From positions 62,001 to 126,000 of the forward strand of contig JAGREE010000021.1 of NCBI GenBank assembly GCA_020446675.1: DNA of 64,000 nt. Reading direction: 5' to 3'. Made by a program: the position numbers and the translations under genes. The number at the start of each line of letters is the position of its first letter. Positions within the stretch are counted from its first letter, which is position 1. Origin of the DNA: Alphaproteobacteria bacterium (lineage in GTDB: Bacteria; Pseudomonadota; Alphaproteobacteria; Sphingomonadales; Emcibacteraceae). Below, in pieces: positions 54,545-63,919 of this stretch. The notes below the pieces were generated by a model. It ran no database searches and was not told the DNA's origin. It was given only the letters and a program-made list of their open reading frames with translations.

Positions 54545-56023
54545 TTGATAGCTTTTTTTCTGGCTATCCACTCAAGTGCTTTAGCCGCCGAAAATAAAAT
54601 CGTAATTGGCAGCAAAATGGACAGTGAAAGCTATCTGCTTGCTGAAATGATGGCGCAGCTGCTGGAAAATAATGGATTTGAAATAGAGCGTAAATTCGGT
54701 CTTGGCGGCACGCTTATTTGTTATAATGCCCTTGTGGCAGGGGAAATTGATCTTTATCCCGAATATACTGGTACTATAACGGCTGTTATTCTGACCCCCG
54801 AAGAACGGCATCAGATTAATGGAACATTAGACAGTATAAAACCCCTATTAAATCGGAAAGGGCTGAATATGTTTTCACCTTTCGGATTTAATAATAGCTA
54901 TGTGCTTACCATGAAGAAAAGTTTAAGTGATAAACTGACTATCAAAAAGATTTCAGATTTAAAATCACACTCTGATCTTGTTGTGAGCGTAAGCCATGAA
55001 TTTTTAAATCGGGATGATGGATGGCCCGGTTTAAAGGCGGGTTATGGGCTTGATCTGTCGGCCACGGGGATTCAGCATGGGCTTGCCTATAAGGCGATTG
55101 ATGAAGGCTCCATTGATATAACGGATGCCTATTCAACAGACGGTGACATCGAAAGATATAATCTTATCTTCCTTCAGGATGATCGTGATTTTTTTCCAAA
55201 ATATAATGGGGCGGCATTTTCCAGAAATGACTTTCCTGATAAGGCGGTGGCGGCTATTTCCAGGCTTGAAAATGTTCTTGACGATGAAGGGATGAGAACG
55301 CTGAATGCAAAAGTGGTTATTGATCAGCAGACGTTTGCCAGAGTTTCCCATGATTTTCTGCAAGACCGTGGATTTCTTAATTTAAACCAATCTACAGGGC
55401 AAGATTCAATTGCTTCAAGACTATTCAGAAACACGGTTACCCATATCAAATTAACGCTTATTGCGCTTGCTATCGGGTGTTTCACGGGCCTTTTGCTCGC
55501 CGTGATAATTTTCCGTTCACAGATCATTTCCCGTTATGTGATTTATTTCAGCGGGCTACTACAGACGATCCCTTCAATTGCACTGCTGGCATTAATGATC
55601 CCTATATTGGGGATCGGAGAAATTCCGGCGATTACCGCATTATTTCTTTATTCGCTATTACCTATTCTCAGAAGTGCAGTAACCGCGCTCAGCACAATTG
55701 ATCCGGTGCTAACAAATGTATCGAAAGCAATAGGAATGAACAAATACCAGCAGCTTAGATATGTTCTATTCCCGTTGGCGCTTCCCAATATCCTTGCCGG
55801 GATTAAGACGGCGGCGGTAATCTGTATCGGCACTGCAACTCTTGCAGCTTTTATCGGTGCCGGTGGATTGGGGGAGCCGATTGTCACCGGGCTTGCCCTT
55901 AATGATACCAGCTTAATTTTACAGGGGGCTATACCTGCGGCCATTCTGGCTATCATTGTTGAACTCATGTTTGAGGGACTTGAGAAACGGATAATTCCGT
56001 CTCATATGCGCAAAGCCCATTAG
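54545..56023 (+). CDS. Fused substrate-binding protein and permease of an OpuC/osmolyte-type ABC transporter
   Basis: About 492 residues. The N-terminal periplasmic binding domain (about 17-285) begins IVIGSKMDSESYLLAEMMAQ and has VAGEIDLYPEYTGT. The C-terminal permease (about 295-490) has six helices and the EAA loop AIGMNKYQQLRYVLFPLALP. TTG 54545 is the first canonical start, but it gives a signal peptide with no positive n-region and no ribosome binding site. The frame stays open upstream, adding two lysines, and GAGGGG sits just before ATA 54506/ATC 54509, so a rare start codon is likely. It partners the ATPase at 51.1 kb. Confidence 0.9.
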   Translation: MIAFFLAIHSSALAAENKIVIGSKMDSESYLLAEMMAQLLENNGFEIERKFGLGGTLICYNALVAGEIDLYPEYTGTITAVILTPEERHQINGTLDSIKPLLNRKGLNMFSPFGFNNSYVLTMKKSLSDKLTIKKISDLKSHSDLVVSVSHEFLNRDDGWPGLKAGYGLDLSATGIQHGLAYKAIDEGSIDITDAYSTDGDIERYNLIFLQDDRDFFPKYNGAAFSRNDFPDKAVAAISRLENVLDDEGMRTLNAKVVIDQQTFARVSHDFLQDRGFLNLNQSTGQDSIASRLFRNTVTHIKLTLIALAIGCFTGLLLAVIIFRSQIISRYVIYFSGLLQTIPSIALLALMIPILGIGEIPAITALFLYSLLPILRSAVTALSTIDPVLTNVSKAIGMNKYQQLRYVLFPLALPNILAGIKTAAVICIGTATLAAFIGAGGLGEPIVTGLALNDTSLILQGAIPAAILAIIVELMFEGLEKRIIPSHMRKAH

Positions 56024-56030
56024 GTGAAAC

Positions 56031-56873
56031 TTAATTCTTGACCAACCGGACAGATTTTTCATGGAACTGAATTTTTCCTTCCTTGAAAAGTTTTCCAAGG
56101 GCTTTTTTATAATTTGACTTGCTCGCATGAAAAACCTGGTTGATTTCGTCCGGGTTGCTTTTGTCCGTCAGGTGGGTCTGACCGCCATGCTCAATAAGAT
56201 GGTTAAGGATTTTGTCCGATAAATCATCCCGCATTTCATAGGCGAGCTTCTGTAAGGTGAGATTAATTCGTCCGTCAGTACGCGGCTCCCCGATATATCC
56301 AATAATCCGGTCACCAACGTTGATGGGCCTTACGATTTCATTATTATGGATAAGGCCCAAATGGCTGCCATTGATAACCGCTTTATAACCAAGATCACTT
56401 CGACTGGCGATCAGCAGATTCACTTCCTCTCTGATTTCAAAGTTATCTTCGTTTATTTCCTTAAGAAAACTGCTTAATCGTGATGATGCGGCAATACGGG
56501 TTGTCTTGTCGATAAAAATATAGACAACATAGCTGCGCCCAATTTCCATCGGCACGCGCTGCTCCTTAAAAGGTGCCAAAAGATCTTTGCTTAACCCCCA
56601 GTCAAGGAAACTGCCGAAACGGCTTTGACCGACAACAGGAAGATAAGCGCATTCACCCACCATCGCTTTGGGGGTTTCGGTCGTGGCAACGGGCCGGTCT
56701 TCAGAATCCAGATAAACAAAAACTTCAAGAAATGCCCCTACGGCCCAGAGCTCTTCATCGTCGGGCAGATATTTTTTTGGAAGCAAAATTTCTTCATCAT
56801 CGCTTTTAAGGTAGACACCGAAATCAACATGTTTGATGACTTCGAGGGTGTGCATTTTGCCGACTTCTATCAT
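56031..56873 (-). CDS. CvfB-like S1-domain RNA-binding protein
   Basis: 280 residues with several S1-type beta-barrel segments: an N-terminal one with DFGVYLKSDDEEILLPKKYL, one with FGSFLDWGLSKDLLAPFKEQ, one near DLGYKAVINGSHLGLIHNNE, and a C-terminal winged-helix part (about 215-280). This is the CvfB/YitL family layout, known to bind RNA and affect gene expression. Its start overlaps the stop of the dehalogenase-like gene by one base (TAATG), so the two are co-translated. Confidence 0.9.
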   Translation of the reverse strand: MIEVGKMHTLEVIKHVDFGVYLKSDDEEILLPKKYLPDDEELWAVGAFLEVFVYLDSEDRPVATTETPKAMVGECAYLPVVGQSRFGSFLDWGLSKDLLAPFKEQRVPMEIGRSYVVYIFIDKTTRIAASSRLSSFLKEINEDNFEIREEVNLLIASRSDLGYKAVINGSHLGLIHNNEIVRPINVGDRIIGYIGEPRTDGRINLTLQKLAYEMRDDLSDKILNHLIEHGGQTHLTDKSNPDEINQVFHASKSNYKKALGKLFKEGKIQFHEKSVRLVKN

Positions 56874-58132
56874 TATTTACTTTTCTTTATAGGATTTTCA
56901 TCCGGTTCGTTATTTTTAAGTTCCGGGCGCCACCAGTGGCTGGTTTTAAGACGGCCCCGGTCCATGAACCAGTCATCAAGTTTAAGGGCCAGTTTCTTAA
57001 ATGGTCCTTTGGCCAGTTTTAGCCACATGCGATGAACAAGTTTGGTAAAATCACGGTTGTAGGGGCAGGAACGGATACAGATTATACAGTCAGTATTTTG
57101 ATTACACCAGAATTTAAAGCATTTTTCAGCTGATGGCGTCCATTTAACCACCCCTTTTATGTTGCTTTCGCTATGAACATGATCTGACGGGGCATCAAAT
57201 GGAATTGCCTTTGGCGGGCAGGCCTTTGCACAGCGGTCACAAATAGTGCAAAATTCCTCAACGCCGAATTTTTTAGGTGTGTTAATTTCAAGCGGCATAT
57301 CGGTAAATATTTTTCCGATGCGAAATCTTGGCCCGTATTTTTCATTTATCAGCATACCGTGTCTGCCCACTTCGCCAAGTCCCGCCTGCAGCGCTAATGG
57401 AATACAAAGGGCCGTATCATTAAGGGTGGCATAGGCCCGATAGCCCATATTGCGGATATACTGGGCCAATGTAATAATTGCCACACCATCAAAGGTATAA
57501 CCAAGCCCGGTCGCTGCCCCTGATAATGCTGACGGCACTGTTCTGATAAGGTCCCTGTCCATCGGCTCCAACGTCACAATGACATTGGGGATATCATCGG
57601 GAATTTCCTGTGGCTTCTGACCATTGCCCTGCATGGAAAATATTGATTTATACATCCATCTTTCATCATATTCGCAGACACCCAGATCCCCAACACCGCA
57701 AAATCCTGCGACTTTACGGAGATCCCGTGTTGCTTCGGCCGGGCTTTCATAAGGGTATGGCTCAGGCCAGCCCTGATCGTGAGAAGTATAATAATCCCAA
57801 AAGCCCTCTTTACGGATTTCATCAGGTTTTTCTTTTCTGAATTCACCGGATTTTTCAATGTCCCGTATGACATTGTTGACATGCCAGGCGGCATTTCGAA
57901 ACGCATAATCTTTTTGGCTGAACCCATCCGTTTTGCGGGCCCGGGCATAGGGCATATAATAGCCTTCAAAAAATTTATCCGATTTTTCGGATTTTATTTC
58001 CGGATCCCACATTGCCCGGCAATAGATATCAAATTTTTGCTCAAACCTTTCAAATTCTTCACCAACTTTTACGCCGGTCAGATCGTCAATGGGCCGCGCG
58101 TGGCGTGACGATTTTACATTTGAATTGCTCAT
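56873..58132 (-). CDS. Reductive-dehalogenase-family protein (RdhA-like), no Tat signal
   Basis: About 419 residues. The corrinoid-domain signatures of RdhA are seen in the middle: VPSALSGAATGLGYTFDG, then AQYIRNMGYRAYATLND and AGLGEVGRHGMLINEKYGPR. Two ferredoxin-like clusters follow: FCTICDRCAKACPP, and CFKFWC plus DCIICIRSCPYNR. There is no twin-arginine signal, no membrane anchor partner and no fused reductase domain, so it appears cytosolic. ATG 58132 (MSNSNVK) is chosen over ATG 58156; both lack a strong ribosome binding site. Whether it dehalogenates, or does epoxyqueuosine-type or other corrinoid chemistry, is open. Confidence 0.85.
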   Translation of the reverse strand: MSNSNVKSSRHARPIDDLTGVKVGEEFERFEQKFDIYCRAMWDPEIKSEKSDKFFEGYYMPYARARKTDGFSQKDYAFRNAAWHVNNVIRDIEKSGEFRKEKPDEIRKEGFWDYYTSHDQGWPEPYPYESPAEATRDLRKVAGFCGVGDLGVCEYDERWMYKSIFSMQGNGQKPQEIPDDIPNVIVTLEPMDRDLIRTVPSALSGAATGLGYTFDGVAIITLAQYIRNMGYRAYATLNDTALCIPLALQAGLGEVGRHGMLINEKYGPRFRIGKIFTDMPLEINTPKKFGVEEFCTICDRCAKACPPKAIPFDAPSDHVHSESNIKGVVKWTPSAEKCFKFWCNQNTDCIICIRSCPYNRDFTKLVHRMWLKLAKGPFKKLALKLDDWFMDRGRLKTSHWWRPELKNNEPDENPIKKSK

Positions 58133-58249
58133 ACGAACGAAAATTCCCTGTATCATTGTGGTTGCTGCTTATGAAATTACACATATTTTGCTTTTGCATC
58201 AAATAAATATAAATGTAATGCTATGTGTAACAATAAAAGGGGATGATAT

Positions 58250-59335
58250 ATGGTCAGTTTTTTTCAACGTTATTTGCTGCCGGGTTTCGTCTATCAGTCG
58301 GTGATCATTGCTGGCGGTTATGCAACAGGACGCGAGATTGTAGAGTTTTTCTTCGAACCTGGCCCGCTTGGCGGCCTTCTTGGGATTTTGGTCGCTATGA
58401 CGATCTGGAGCATTACACTCGCTGCCTGTTTTGAACTGGCACGCATCACCAAAAGTTATGATTATAAAACTTATTTTAATCAAACTCTGGGTCGATTTAG
58501 CATTTTGTTTGAAATAGTCTATATGCTGCAAATAGTTCTGGTAATTTCAATTGTCGGTGCAGCGGCTGGTGAATTGTTGTCTGAAAATTATGGTATTCCG
58601 TCAGTCTGGGGAACGGTCACCATGATGCTGTCAGTTGGAGTGCTGGTCTTTTATGGCTCAAGCCTGATTGAAAAATTCTTAAGTATATGGTCACTTCTTC
58701 TTTATATGGCCTATGCGGCATTTGTAATTTTATGTATCAGCGTTTTTGGCGATAGAATTGCTGAGAATTTTGCAAGCTATCCAATCGGTGATGGCTGGTT
58801 CAAAGGGGGGTTGACATATTCAGGCTATAATCTGGCAACGATACCGGCGGTTCTGTTTTGTATTAATCACATCAAAACGCGCAAAGAAGCGATTTGCGCC
58901 GGGCTTCTCTCCGGTCCGATTGCCATGATTCCGGGCATATTCTTTTTTGTGGCCATGATGGGTTATTATCCTGAAATTATGGATCGCTCACTACCTGTTA
59001 ATTATCTTCTTGAGCTTTTGGATGTTCCGGTCTTCAAAGTCATATTTCAAATTATTCTTTTTGGCACCTTTATTGAAACCTGCACAGCTATGATCCATTC
59101 CATTAATGAACGGATTGCGACGTCCTATCATCATAAAGATAAGGAAATGCCCCGGTTTTTAAGGCCGCTTATTGCCATTTTTATATTGTTTACCGCGATT
59201 GTGCTGGCAACAAAATTCGGCATCGTTAATCTGATCTCACAAGGGTATGGTACACTGACCTGGATATTTATCATATTGATCATCATTCCATTATTTACTA
59301 TTGGTATGTGGAAAATAATAAAAAGTGATGAGTGA
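58250..59335 (+). CDS. YkvI-like membrane transporter (APC superfamily-like)
   Basis: 361 residues with about ten hydrophobic segments and few charged residues between them. The N-terminus VIIAGGYATGREIVEFF, with its unwound glycine stretch, resembles helix 1 of LeuT-fold transporters. AAGGGGATG lies before the ATG. Family members are poorly characterised. The stop overlaps the start of the DadA-like gene (TGATG), which suggests uptake of the substrate that the oxidase uses. Confidence 0.85.
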   Translation: MVSFFQRYLLPGFVYQSVIIAGGYATGREIVEFFFEPGPLGGLLGILVAMTIWSITLAACFELARITKSYDYKTYFNQTLGRFSILFEIVYMLQIVLVISIVGAAAGELLSENYGIPSVWGTVTMMLSVGVLVFYGSSLIEKFLSIWSLLLYMAYAAFVILCISVFGDRIAENFASYPIGDGWFKGGLTYSGYNLATIPAVLFCINHIKTRKEAICAGLLSGPIAMIPGIFFFVAMMGYYPEIMDRSLPVNYLLELLDVPVFKVIFQIILFGTFIETCTAMIHSINERIATSYHHKDKEMPRFLRPLIAIFILFTAIVLATKFGIVNLISQGYGTLTWIFIILIIIPLFTIGMWKIIKSDE

Positions 59336-60594
59336 TGAAAATTACAGTGATTGGTGCCGGACTTCTCGGCGTAACGACGGCATATTTTCTGGCCAAAGAT
59401 GGACATGAGGTTGATGTTATAGATCGCGCAAACGGTCCGGCAATGGAAACCAGTTTTGCCAATGCCGGAATGCTTACACCGTCAATGGCGGACCCATGGA
59501 ATGCGCCGGGAATATTGGGGACGCTGTTGTCATCATTTTTCAGCGCGCACAGCTCCTTCAAGCTTAGGGCAAAAGCTATACCTTCCATGATTGGCTGGGG
59601 GCTGACATTTTTAAATAATTCAAGAAAACCACTTTATCTTAATAATCTTCATCGCAGCGCTGCCCTGGCCTGTTATTCGATGGACATTCTGGCAAACTTA
59701 AATGAAGAGCTGGATATTCATTATGACGGGATTACGACCGGTTCTCTAAAAGTATTTCGTGATCAGAACAGTCTCAACAAACTGGCAAAACTTTCTGAGC
59801 ATCTTAAAGATCATGATATGACTTTCCGGGTTGTTAAGGGAGATGCGCTTCTGGAGGTGGAACCATCGCTAGCGCCTGTAGCGCATAATTTATGCGGCGG
59901 CGTTTATTTTCCGGAAGATCATGCGGGCAATGCATATTTATTTACCTGTGAAATTGAAAAAGAGGCCAGAAAACTGGGGGTCAATTTTCATTACGGAATT
60001 GACGTTCAGAAAATGGTCAAGGAAGGGTCAAAAGTCAGCCGGATTATCACAGCAAGTAATGAGTTTCTGGCAGATTCATTTGTGCTCGCAGCCGGAAGCT
60101 ATTCAACGTTAATTGCTAAATCGGCAGGATTATTTGTACCGATCAGGCCAGCTAAGGGATACTCCCTGACCGTTCCCCTTAACGGATGGAATGGAGGCCC
60201 GCGCATGCCGCTGATTGATGACGGGTTTCACGCGGCAATTTCCCCGCTGGGCAATGTTCTAAGAGTTGCAGGAACGGCTGAGTTTGCCGGTTATGACCGT
60301 TCACTAACAAGAGACAGGCTTGATAATCTTTATCATCTTCTTGATGAAATATACCCCGGTTTTAAACCCTTTATTGACACTGACAAAGTGACAGAATGGG
60401 CAGGGCTCAGGCCACTGACGGCTGATGGCTCCCCCTTTATCGGTAAGACGGAAATTGAAAATCTGTATATTAATGCGGGCCACGGACCGCTTGGCTGGAC
60501 CATGGCGGCTGGGTCAGCAAAGATGCTTGCTGATATTATTGCAAATAGGCGTACTACAATTGATCCTAAGCCTTATTCTCTAGGCCGTTATTAA
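59335..60594 (+). CDS. DadA-like FAD-dependent D-amino-acid dehydrogenase
   Basis: 419 residues of the DAO/DadA family. The Rossmann motif is TVIGAGLLGVTTAYFLAKDG with ligand Asp in VIDR, then SFANAGMLTPSMADPWNAPG (DadA-like). PIRPAKGYSLTVPL and the C-terminal WAGLRPLTADGSPFIG with NAGHGPLGWTMAAGS bind FAD. It should deaminate a D-amino or secondary amino acid and pass electrons to the membrane. ATG 59335 overlaps the upstream stop. It converges with the NSS gene, and the two stop codons share bases 60591-60594. Confidence 0.92.
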   Translation: MKITVIGAGLLGVTTAYFLAKDGHEVDVIDRANGPAMETSFANAGMLTPSMADPWNAPGILGTLLSSFFSAHSSFKLRAKAIPSMIGWGLTFLNNSRKPLYLNNLHRSAALACYSMDILANLNEELDIHYDGITTGSLKVFRDQNSLNKLAKLSEHLKDHDMTFRVVKGDALLEVEPSLAPVAHNLCGGVYFPEDHAGNAYLFTCEIEKEARKLGVNFHYGIDVQKMVKEGSKVSRIITASNEFLADSFVLAAGSYSTLIAKSAGLFVPIRPAKGYSLTVPLNGWNGGPRMPLIDDGFHAAISPLGNVLRVAGTAEFAGYDRSLTRDRLDNLYHLLDEIYPGFKPFIDTDKVTEWAGLRPLTADGSPFIGKTEIENLYINAGHGPLGWTMAAGSAKMLADIIANRRTTIDPKPYSLGRY

Positions 60595-61973
60595 AAAGGA
60601 TTTCCAAAAATTGTCGAATAGACAACCAAAGTGATGGCAATTGTGGCAACATATTTGGTGCTGAAATGCCATAACCGGTAATCAATGTTGCCGTATTTAA
60701 AGCCGAGTTGGGTTTGAACCATTTCCACTTTCATAGCCCATCCGGCGAATAATCCAATCAACAGGGCATTGATCGGTAAAAGCACATTGGCTACCGTATA
60801 ATCCATGATGCCGAATAGGTTTTTATCTTCGTAGAGTGGTATAAAATTAAGAGGTTTTAAATCTGCAAGAACATTAAAGGAAAGAACCATAAACATACCA
60901 ACTGACCAAGCGACCAACCCGGTTGCCCACGCCATTTTAATACGTGACATACCATTATCAACAAACCAGGCGACAATCGGCTCAAGCATGCCAATGGTTG
61001 ATGTCAGTGCGGCAAAGGACAGAAGAGTAAAAAATAATGTGCCGAAAATTAATCCCCCTGGCATTTGACCAAAAGCAATAGGCAGGGTGGCAAAAATTAA
61101 GCCTGGGCCTTCGCCCGGTGTCAGGCCATATTCAAATACAATTGGAAAAATGGCAAATCCGGCAAGCAGGGCGACAATCGTATCGGCAATCGCGATAATG
61201 CCGGCTGATTTTGGCAGTGAGACATCGTCCGGCAGGTAAGCACCATAAGTAATCAGTCCACCGACCCCAATAGCTAGGGAGAACAGCGCCTGCCCCAATG
61301 CCTCAAGTATCGCCCTTGGGGTAAGTTTTGAAAAATCAGGATTTAGAAGAAAGTCCACAGCTTTTGCAGAATCCCCGGTGATCATCGCATAAGCCGCCAG
61401 AAAAATAAGGATTATAAATAAGGCGGGTAGCATAAATTTGACGGCTTTTTCAAGCCCCTCTTTTACGCCAAGCGAAATGATGGCAACGGTTATGAATAGA
61501 AAAATACTGAACCAGGCGACCAGGGCCGGCCAGTTTTCCTGAGCTTCGACAAAAATAGCACCAGACGCCGCGGCATCAACGCCGATGAACTGCCCTGCTG
61601 CCGCTTTATATATATAATCAATCGACCATCCGGCCACGACACTATAATAGGAAAGCCCACAAACGGGAACCAATATGCTGATCCAGCCAATTGATTTCCA
61701 GAATGGATGATGGCCCATACGGATTAATTTTTCCATTGTGCCGACCGCATTTAATTTTCCCGCGCGGCCAATGGCCAGTTCCGACATGATAAGGGGAACG
61801 CCAAGCAGAAAAACAAAGCCGACATAAACGATGATAAATGCACCGCCGCCATTCTGACCGGCGATATAGGGAAAACGCCAGAGGTTCCCTAGCCCAACGG
61901 CACATCCAATTGCTGCCATAAGAAATGTTGTCCGTGAAGACCATGTGACTTTTTGAACTGTAGTATCACTCAT
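60591..61973 (-). CDS. Sodium-dependent NSS-family amino-acid transporter
   Basis: 460 residues with 11-12 helices of the neurotransmitter:sodium symporter family. Helix 1 reads AIGCAVGLGNLWRFPYIAGQ with the Asn and unwound Gly used for substrate and Na+ binding, followed by NGGGAFIIVY and PLIMSELAIGR. Helix 6 includes FSLAIGVGGLITYGAYLPDD, matching the substrate gate. Bacterial members import tryptophan, tyrosine, leucine or other neutral amino acids. It faces the DadA-like gene tail to tail. Confidence 0.93.
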   Translation of the reverse strand: MSDTTVQKVTWSSRTTFLMAAIGCAVGLGNLWRFPYIAGQNGGGAFIIVYVGFVFLLGVPLIMSELAIGRAGKLNAVGTMEKLIRMGHHPFWKSIGWISILVPVCGLSYYSVVAGWSIDYIYKAAAGQFIGVDAAASGAIFVEAQENWPALVAWFSIFLFITVAIISLGVKEGLEKAVKFMLPALFIILIFLAAYAMITGDSAKAVDFLLNPDFSKLTPRAILEALGQALFSLAIGVGGLITYGAYLPDDVSLPKSAGIIAIADTIVALLAGFAIFPIVFEYGLTPGEGPGLIFATLPIAFGQMPGGLIFGTLFFTLLSFAALTSTIGMLEPIVAWFVDNGMSRIKMAWATGLVAWSVGMFMVLSFNVLADLKPLNFIPLYEDKNLFGIMDYTVANVLLPINALLIGLFAGWAMKVEMVQTQLGFKYGNIDYRLWHFSTKYVATIAITLVVYSTIFGNPF

Positions 61974-62117
61974 GACGAAAACCCTATTATGTGAATATTT
62001 TATTTATAAGATAAAATGAAGACTAGCGAGAATATTTGCCGATATCAATGCTTCATTGCATTTTATAAAAAAACATCTCATATTATCGAAAAGTGGGAGA
62101 ACGGGAAGGGAAATCCA

Positions 62118-63779
62118 ATGTATAAAGTCATTATTTTTTTCGTTATGGTGGTGTTTCTCACAGCCTGCGAGCAAACTGAAAATAATGCTACGCCCGAAAA
62201 AATAAGCACGGATGCGCGACCAAATATACTTCTGATTGTTGCCGACGATCTTGGATATTCGGATATAGCCCCTTTTGGCAGTGAAATTTCAACACCAAAT
62301 CTTGATGCCCTTGCAGCCGGTGGCATAAAAATGAGCAATATGTATGCTGCAGCTGCCTGTTCACCAACGAGGACCATGTTGCTCGGCGGCGCTGACAGTC
62401 ATAGGGGCGGAATGGGAACCATGTATAATGATCAGGCGCCTAATCAAATGGGCAAACCTGGCTATGAAGGCTATCTGAATAAGGATGTTGTAACTGTATC
62501 CACACTTTTGAATGATGCAGGCTATCATACCTATATGACCGGGAAATGGCATCTTGGCTATGATGAAGACCAATCACCAAAGGCCAGAGGCTTTGAAAAA
62601 TCATTTGCCCTTCTGCAAGGTGGATCCGGTCATTTTGATGATGCCCCTTTAACCATTGATCAGGATAAATCATGGTTTCGCGAGGATGGCAAAAGAGTGC
62701 CCTGGCCCGAGCACCAGTTCTCAAGCCAGTTTTATACTGATAAAATGATTGATTATATTGATCAGTCAAAAAATGATGGAAAACCCTTCTTTGCCTATCT
62801 TGCCTATACAGCCCCGCATTGGCCGCTTCAGGCACCGGAAGATTATATTGATAAATATAAAGGTCAATATGATGAAGGCTATAATGTCCTGACGGAAAAA
62901 AGGATGAAATCCATGGAAGCGATTGGTCTTATCAATGCCGGATTGAAGCCGCCGGTTCATGCCTATCCCGATTCCGAGAACTGGAATAATTTAAGTGAAG
63001 AGCAGAAGAAAATAAAGGCGCGTGAAATGGAAATCTATGCGGCAATGATTGATAATATGGATTATCACATCGGCCGCATGCTTGATTATCTGGATAAAAC
63101 CGGTCAGCGGGAAAATACTATAGTTATATTTATGTCAGATAACGGTGCCGCGGGGTTTGGACCGGGAATGGCAAGAGCGTTTCCCAAAGAGTGGATAGAG
63201 GCAAATTTTAATAATTCATATGAAAATATGGGAAAACAGGGTTCATATATATATTATGGCCCTCATTGGGCGCAGGCTGGATCTGCCCCATCACGCATGT
63301 TCAAAGGTTTTATTACTGAGGGTGGAATAAAAGTACCGGGCATTATAAATTATGGTGATAAAATAAAGCACCTTAAAGGGGAGTTTGATGATCATTTCCT
63401 GACAGTGCTTGATCTTCCGGTAACGTTTCTTGATCTGGCTAATGCGGACCTTCCCGGATCAGAATATAAAGGCCGTAAGGTATATCCATATATCGGTAAA
63501 TCAATTCTTCCCTATTTACGCGGTGATGCAAAAACAATCCATAATGACAATGATGTGGTGTCCTGGGAGCTGAGTAACCGAATGGCCGTTCGTAAAGGGG
63601 ACTGGAAAATAATTAAAATTCCAGGAAAATACGGCACAGGAGAGTGGGAACTTTTCAATATCAAAGATGATCCGGGTGAGACTCACGATTTAAGTCACGA
63701 AGATAAGGTCAAGCTGGCCGAAATGGTTGATGAATGGGATAAATATGCGAAAGAAAACGGAGTCGTTTTGGCTCAATAA
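62118..63779 (+). CDS. Lipoprotein arylsulfatase-type sulfatase
   Basis: About 553 residues. The signal peptide MYKVIIFFVMVVFLTAC ends in a lipobox, so the protein is tethered to a membrane outside the cytoplasm. The sulfatase fold starts LLIVADDLGYSDIAPFG (metal Asps). The formylglycine site is CSPTRTMLLGG in the Cys-type form, which needs a formylglycine-generating enzyme not encoded here. TGKWHLGY and MSDNGAAGFGPG hold further active-site residues. ATG 62118, with GAAGGGAA before it, is preferred over an upstream start at 62016 because it places the signal peptide correctly. Confidence 0.92.
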   Translation: MYKVIIFFVMVVFLTACEQTENNATPEKISTDARPNILLIVADDLGYSDIAPFGSEISTPNLDALAAGGIKMSNMYAAAACSPTRTMLLGGADSHRGGMGTMYNDQAPNQMGKPGYEGYLNKDVVTVSTLLNDAGYHTYMTGKWHLGYDEDQSPKARGFEKSFALLQGGSGHFDDAPLTIDQDKSWFREDGKRVPWPEHQFSSQFYTDKMIDYIDQSKNDGKPFFAYLAYTAPHWPLQAPEDYIDKYKGQYDEGYNVLTEKRMKSMEAIGLINAGLKPPVHAYPDSENWNNLSEEQKKIKAREMEIYAAMIDNMDYHIGRMLDYLDKTGQRENTIVIFMSDNGAAGFGPGMARAFPKEWIEANFNNSYENMGKQGSYIYYGPHWAQAGSAPSRMFKGFITEGGIKVPGIINYGDKIKHLKGEFDDHFLTVLDLPVTFLDLANADLPGSEYKGRKVYPYIGKSILPYLRGDAKTIHNDNDVVSWELSNRMAVRKGDWKIIKIPGKYGTGEWELFNIKDDPGETHDLSHEDKVKLAEMVDEWDKYAKENGVVLAQ

Positions 63780-63785
63780 TTTTGC

Positions 63786-63809
63786 CTGAAAAAGAGTATT
63801 TTTTTTCAG
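63786..63809 (+). terminator. AT-rich hairpin after the sulfatase gene
   Basis: CTGAAAAA and TTTTTCAG arms with a short GAGTA-type loop, six bases after the stop. The stem is AT-rich and the T-run lies within the 3' arm, so it is only a candidate terminator. Confidence 0.4.
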
Positions 63810-63919
63810 AAGAGGGGGTTTTAGCTAACTTACTGTAGGAAATAAGCTAATTTGAATTTTTTTTTCGGTATTTTGAACTTTTTTTTTGACAAACCCTAAA
63901 AATAAAAGTATGCACATTT

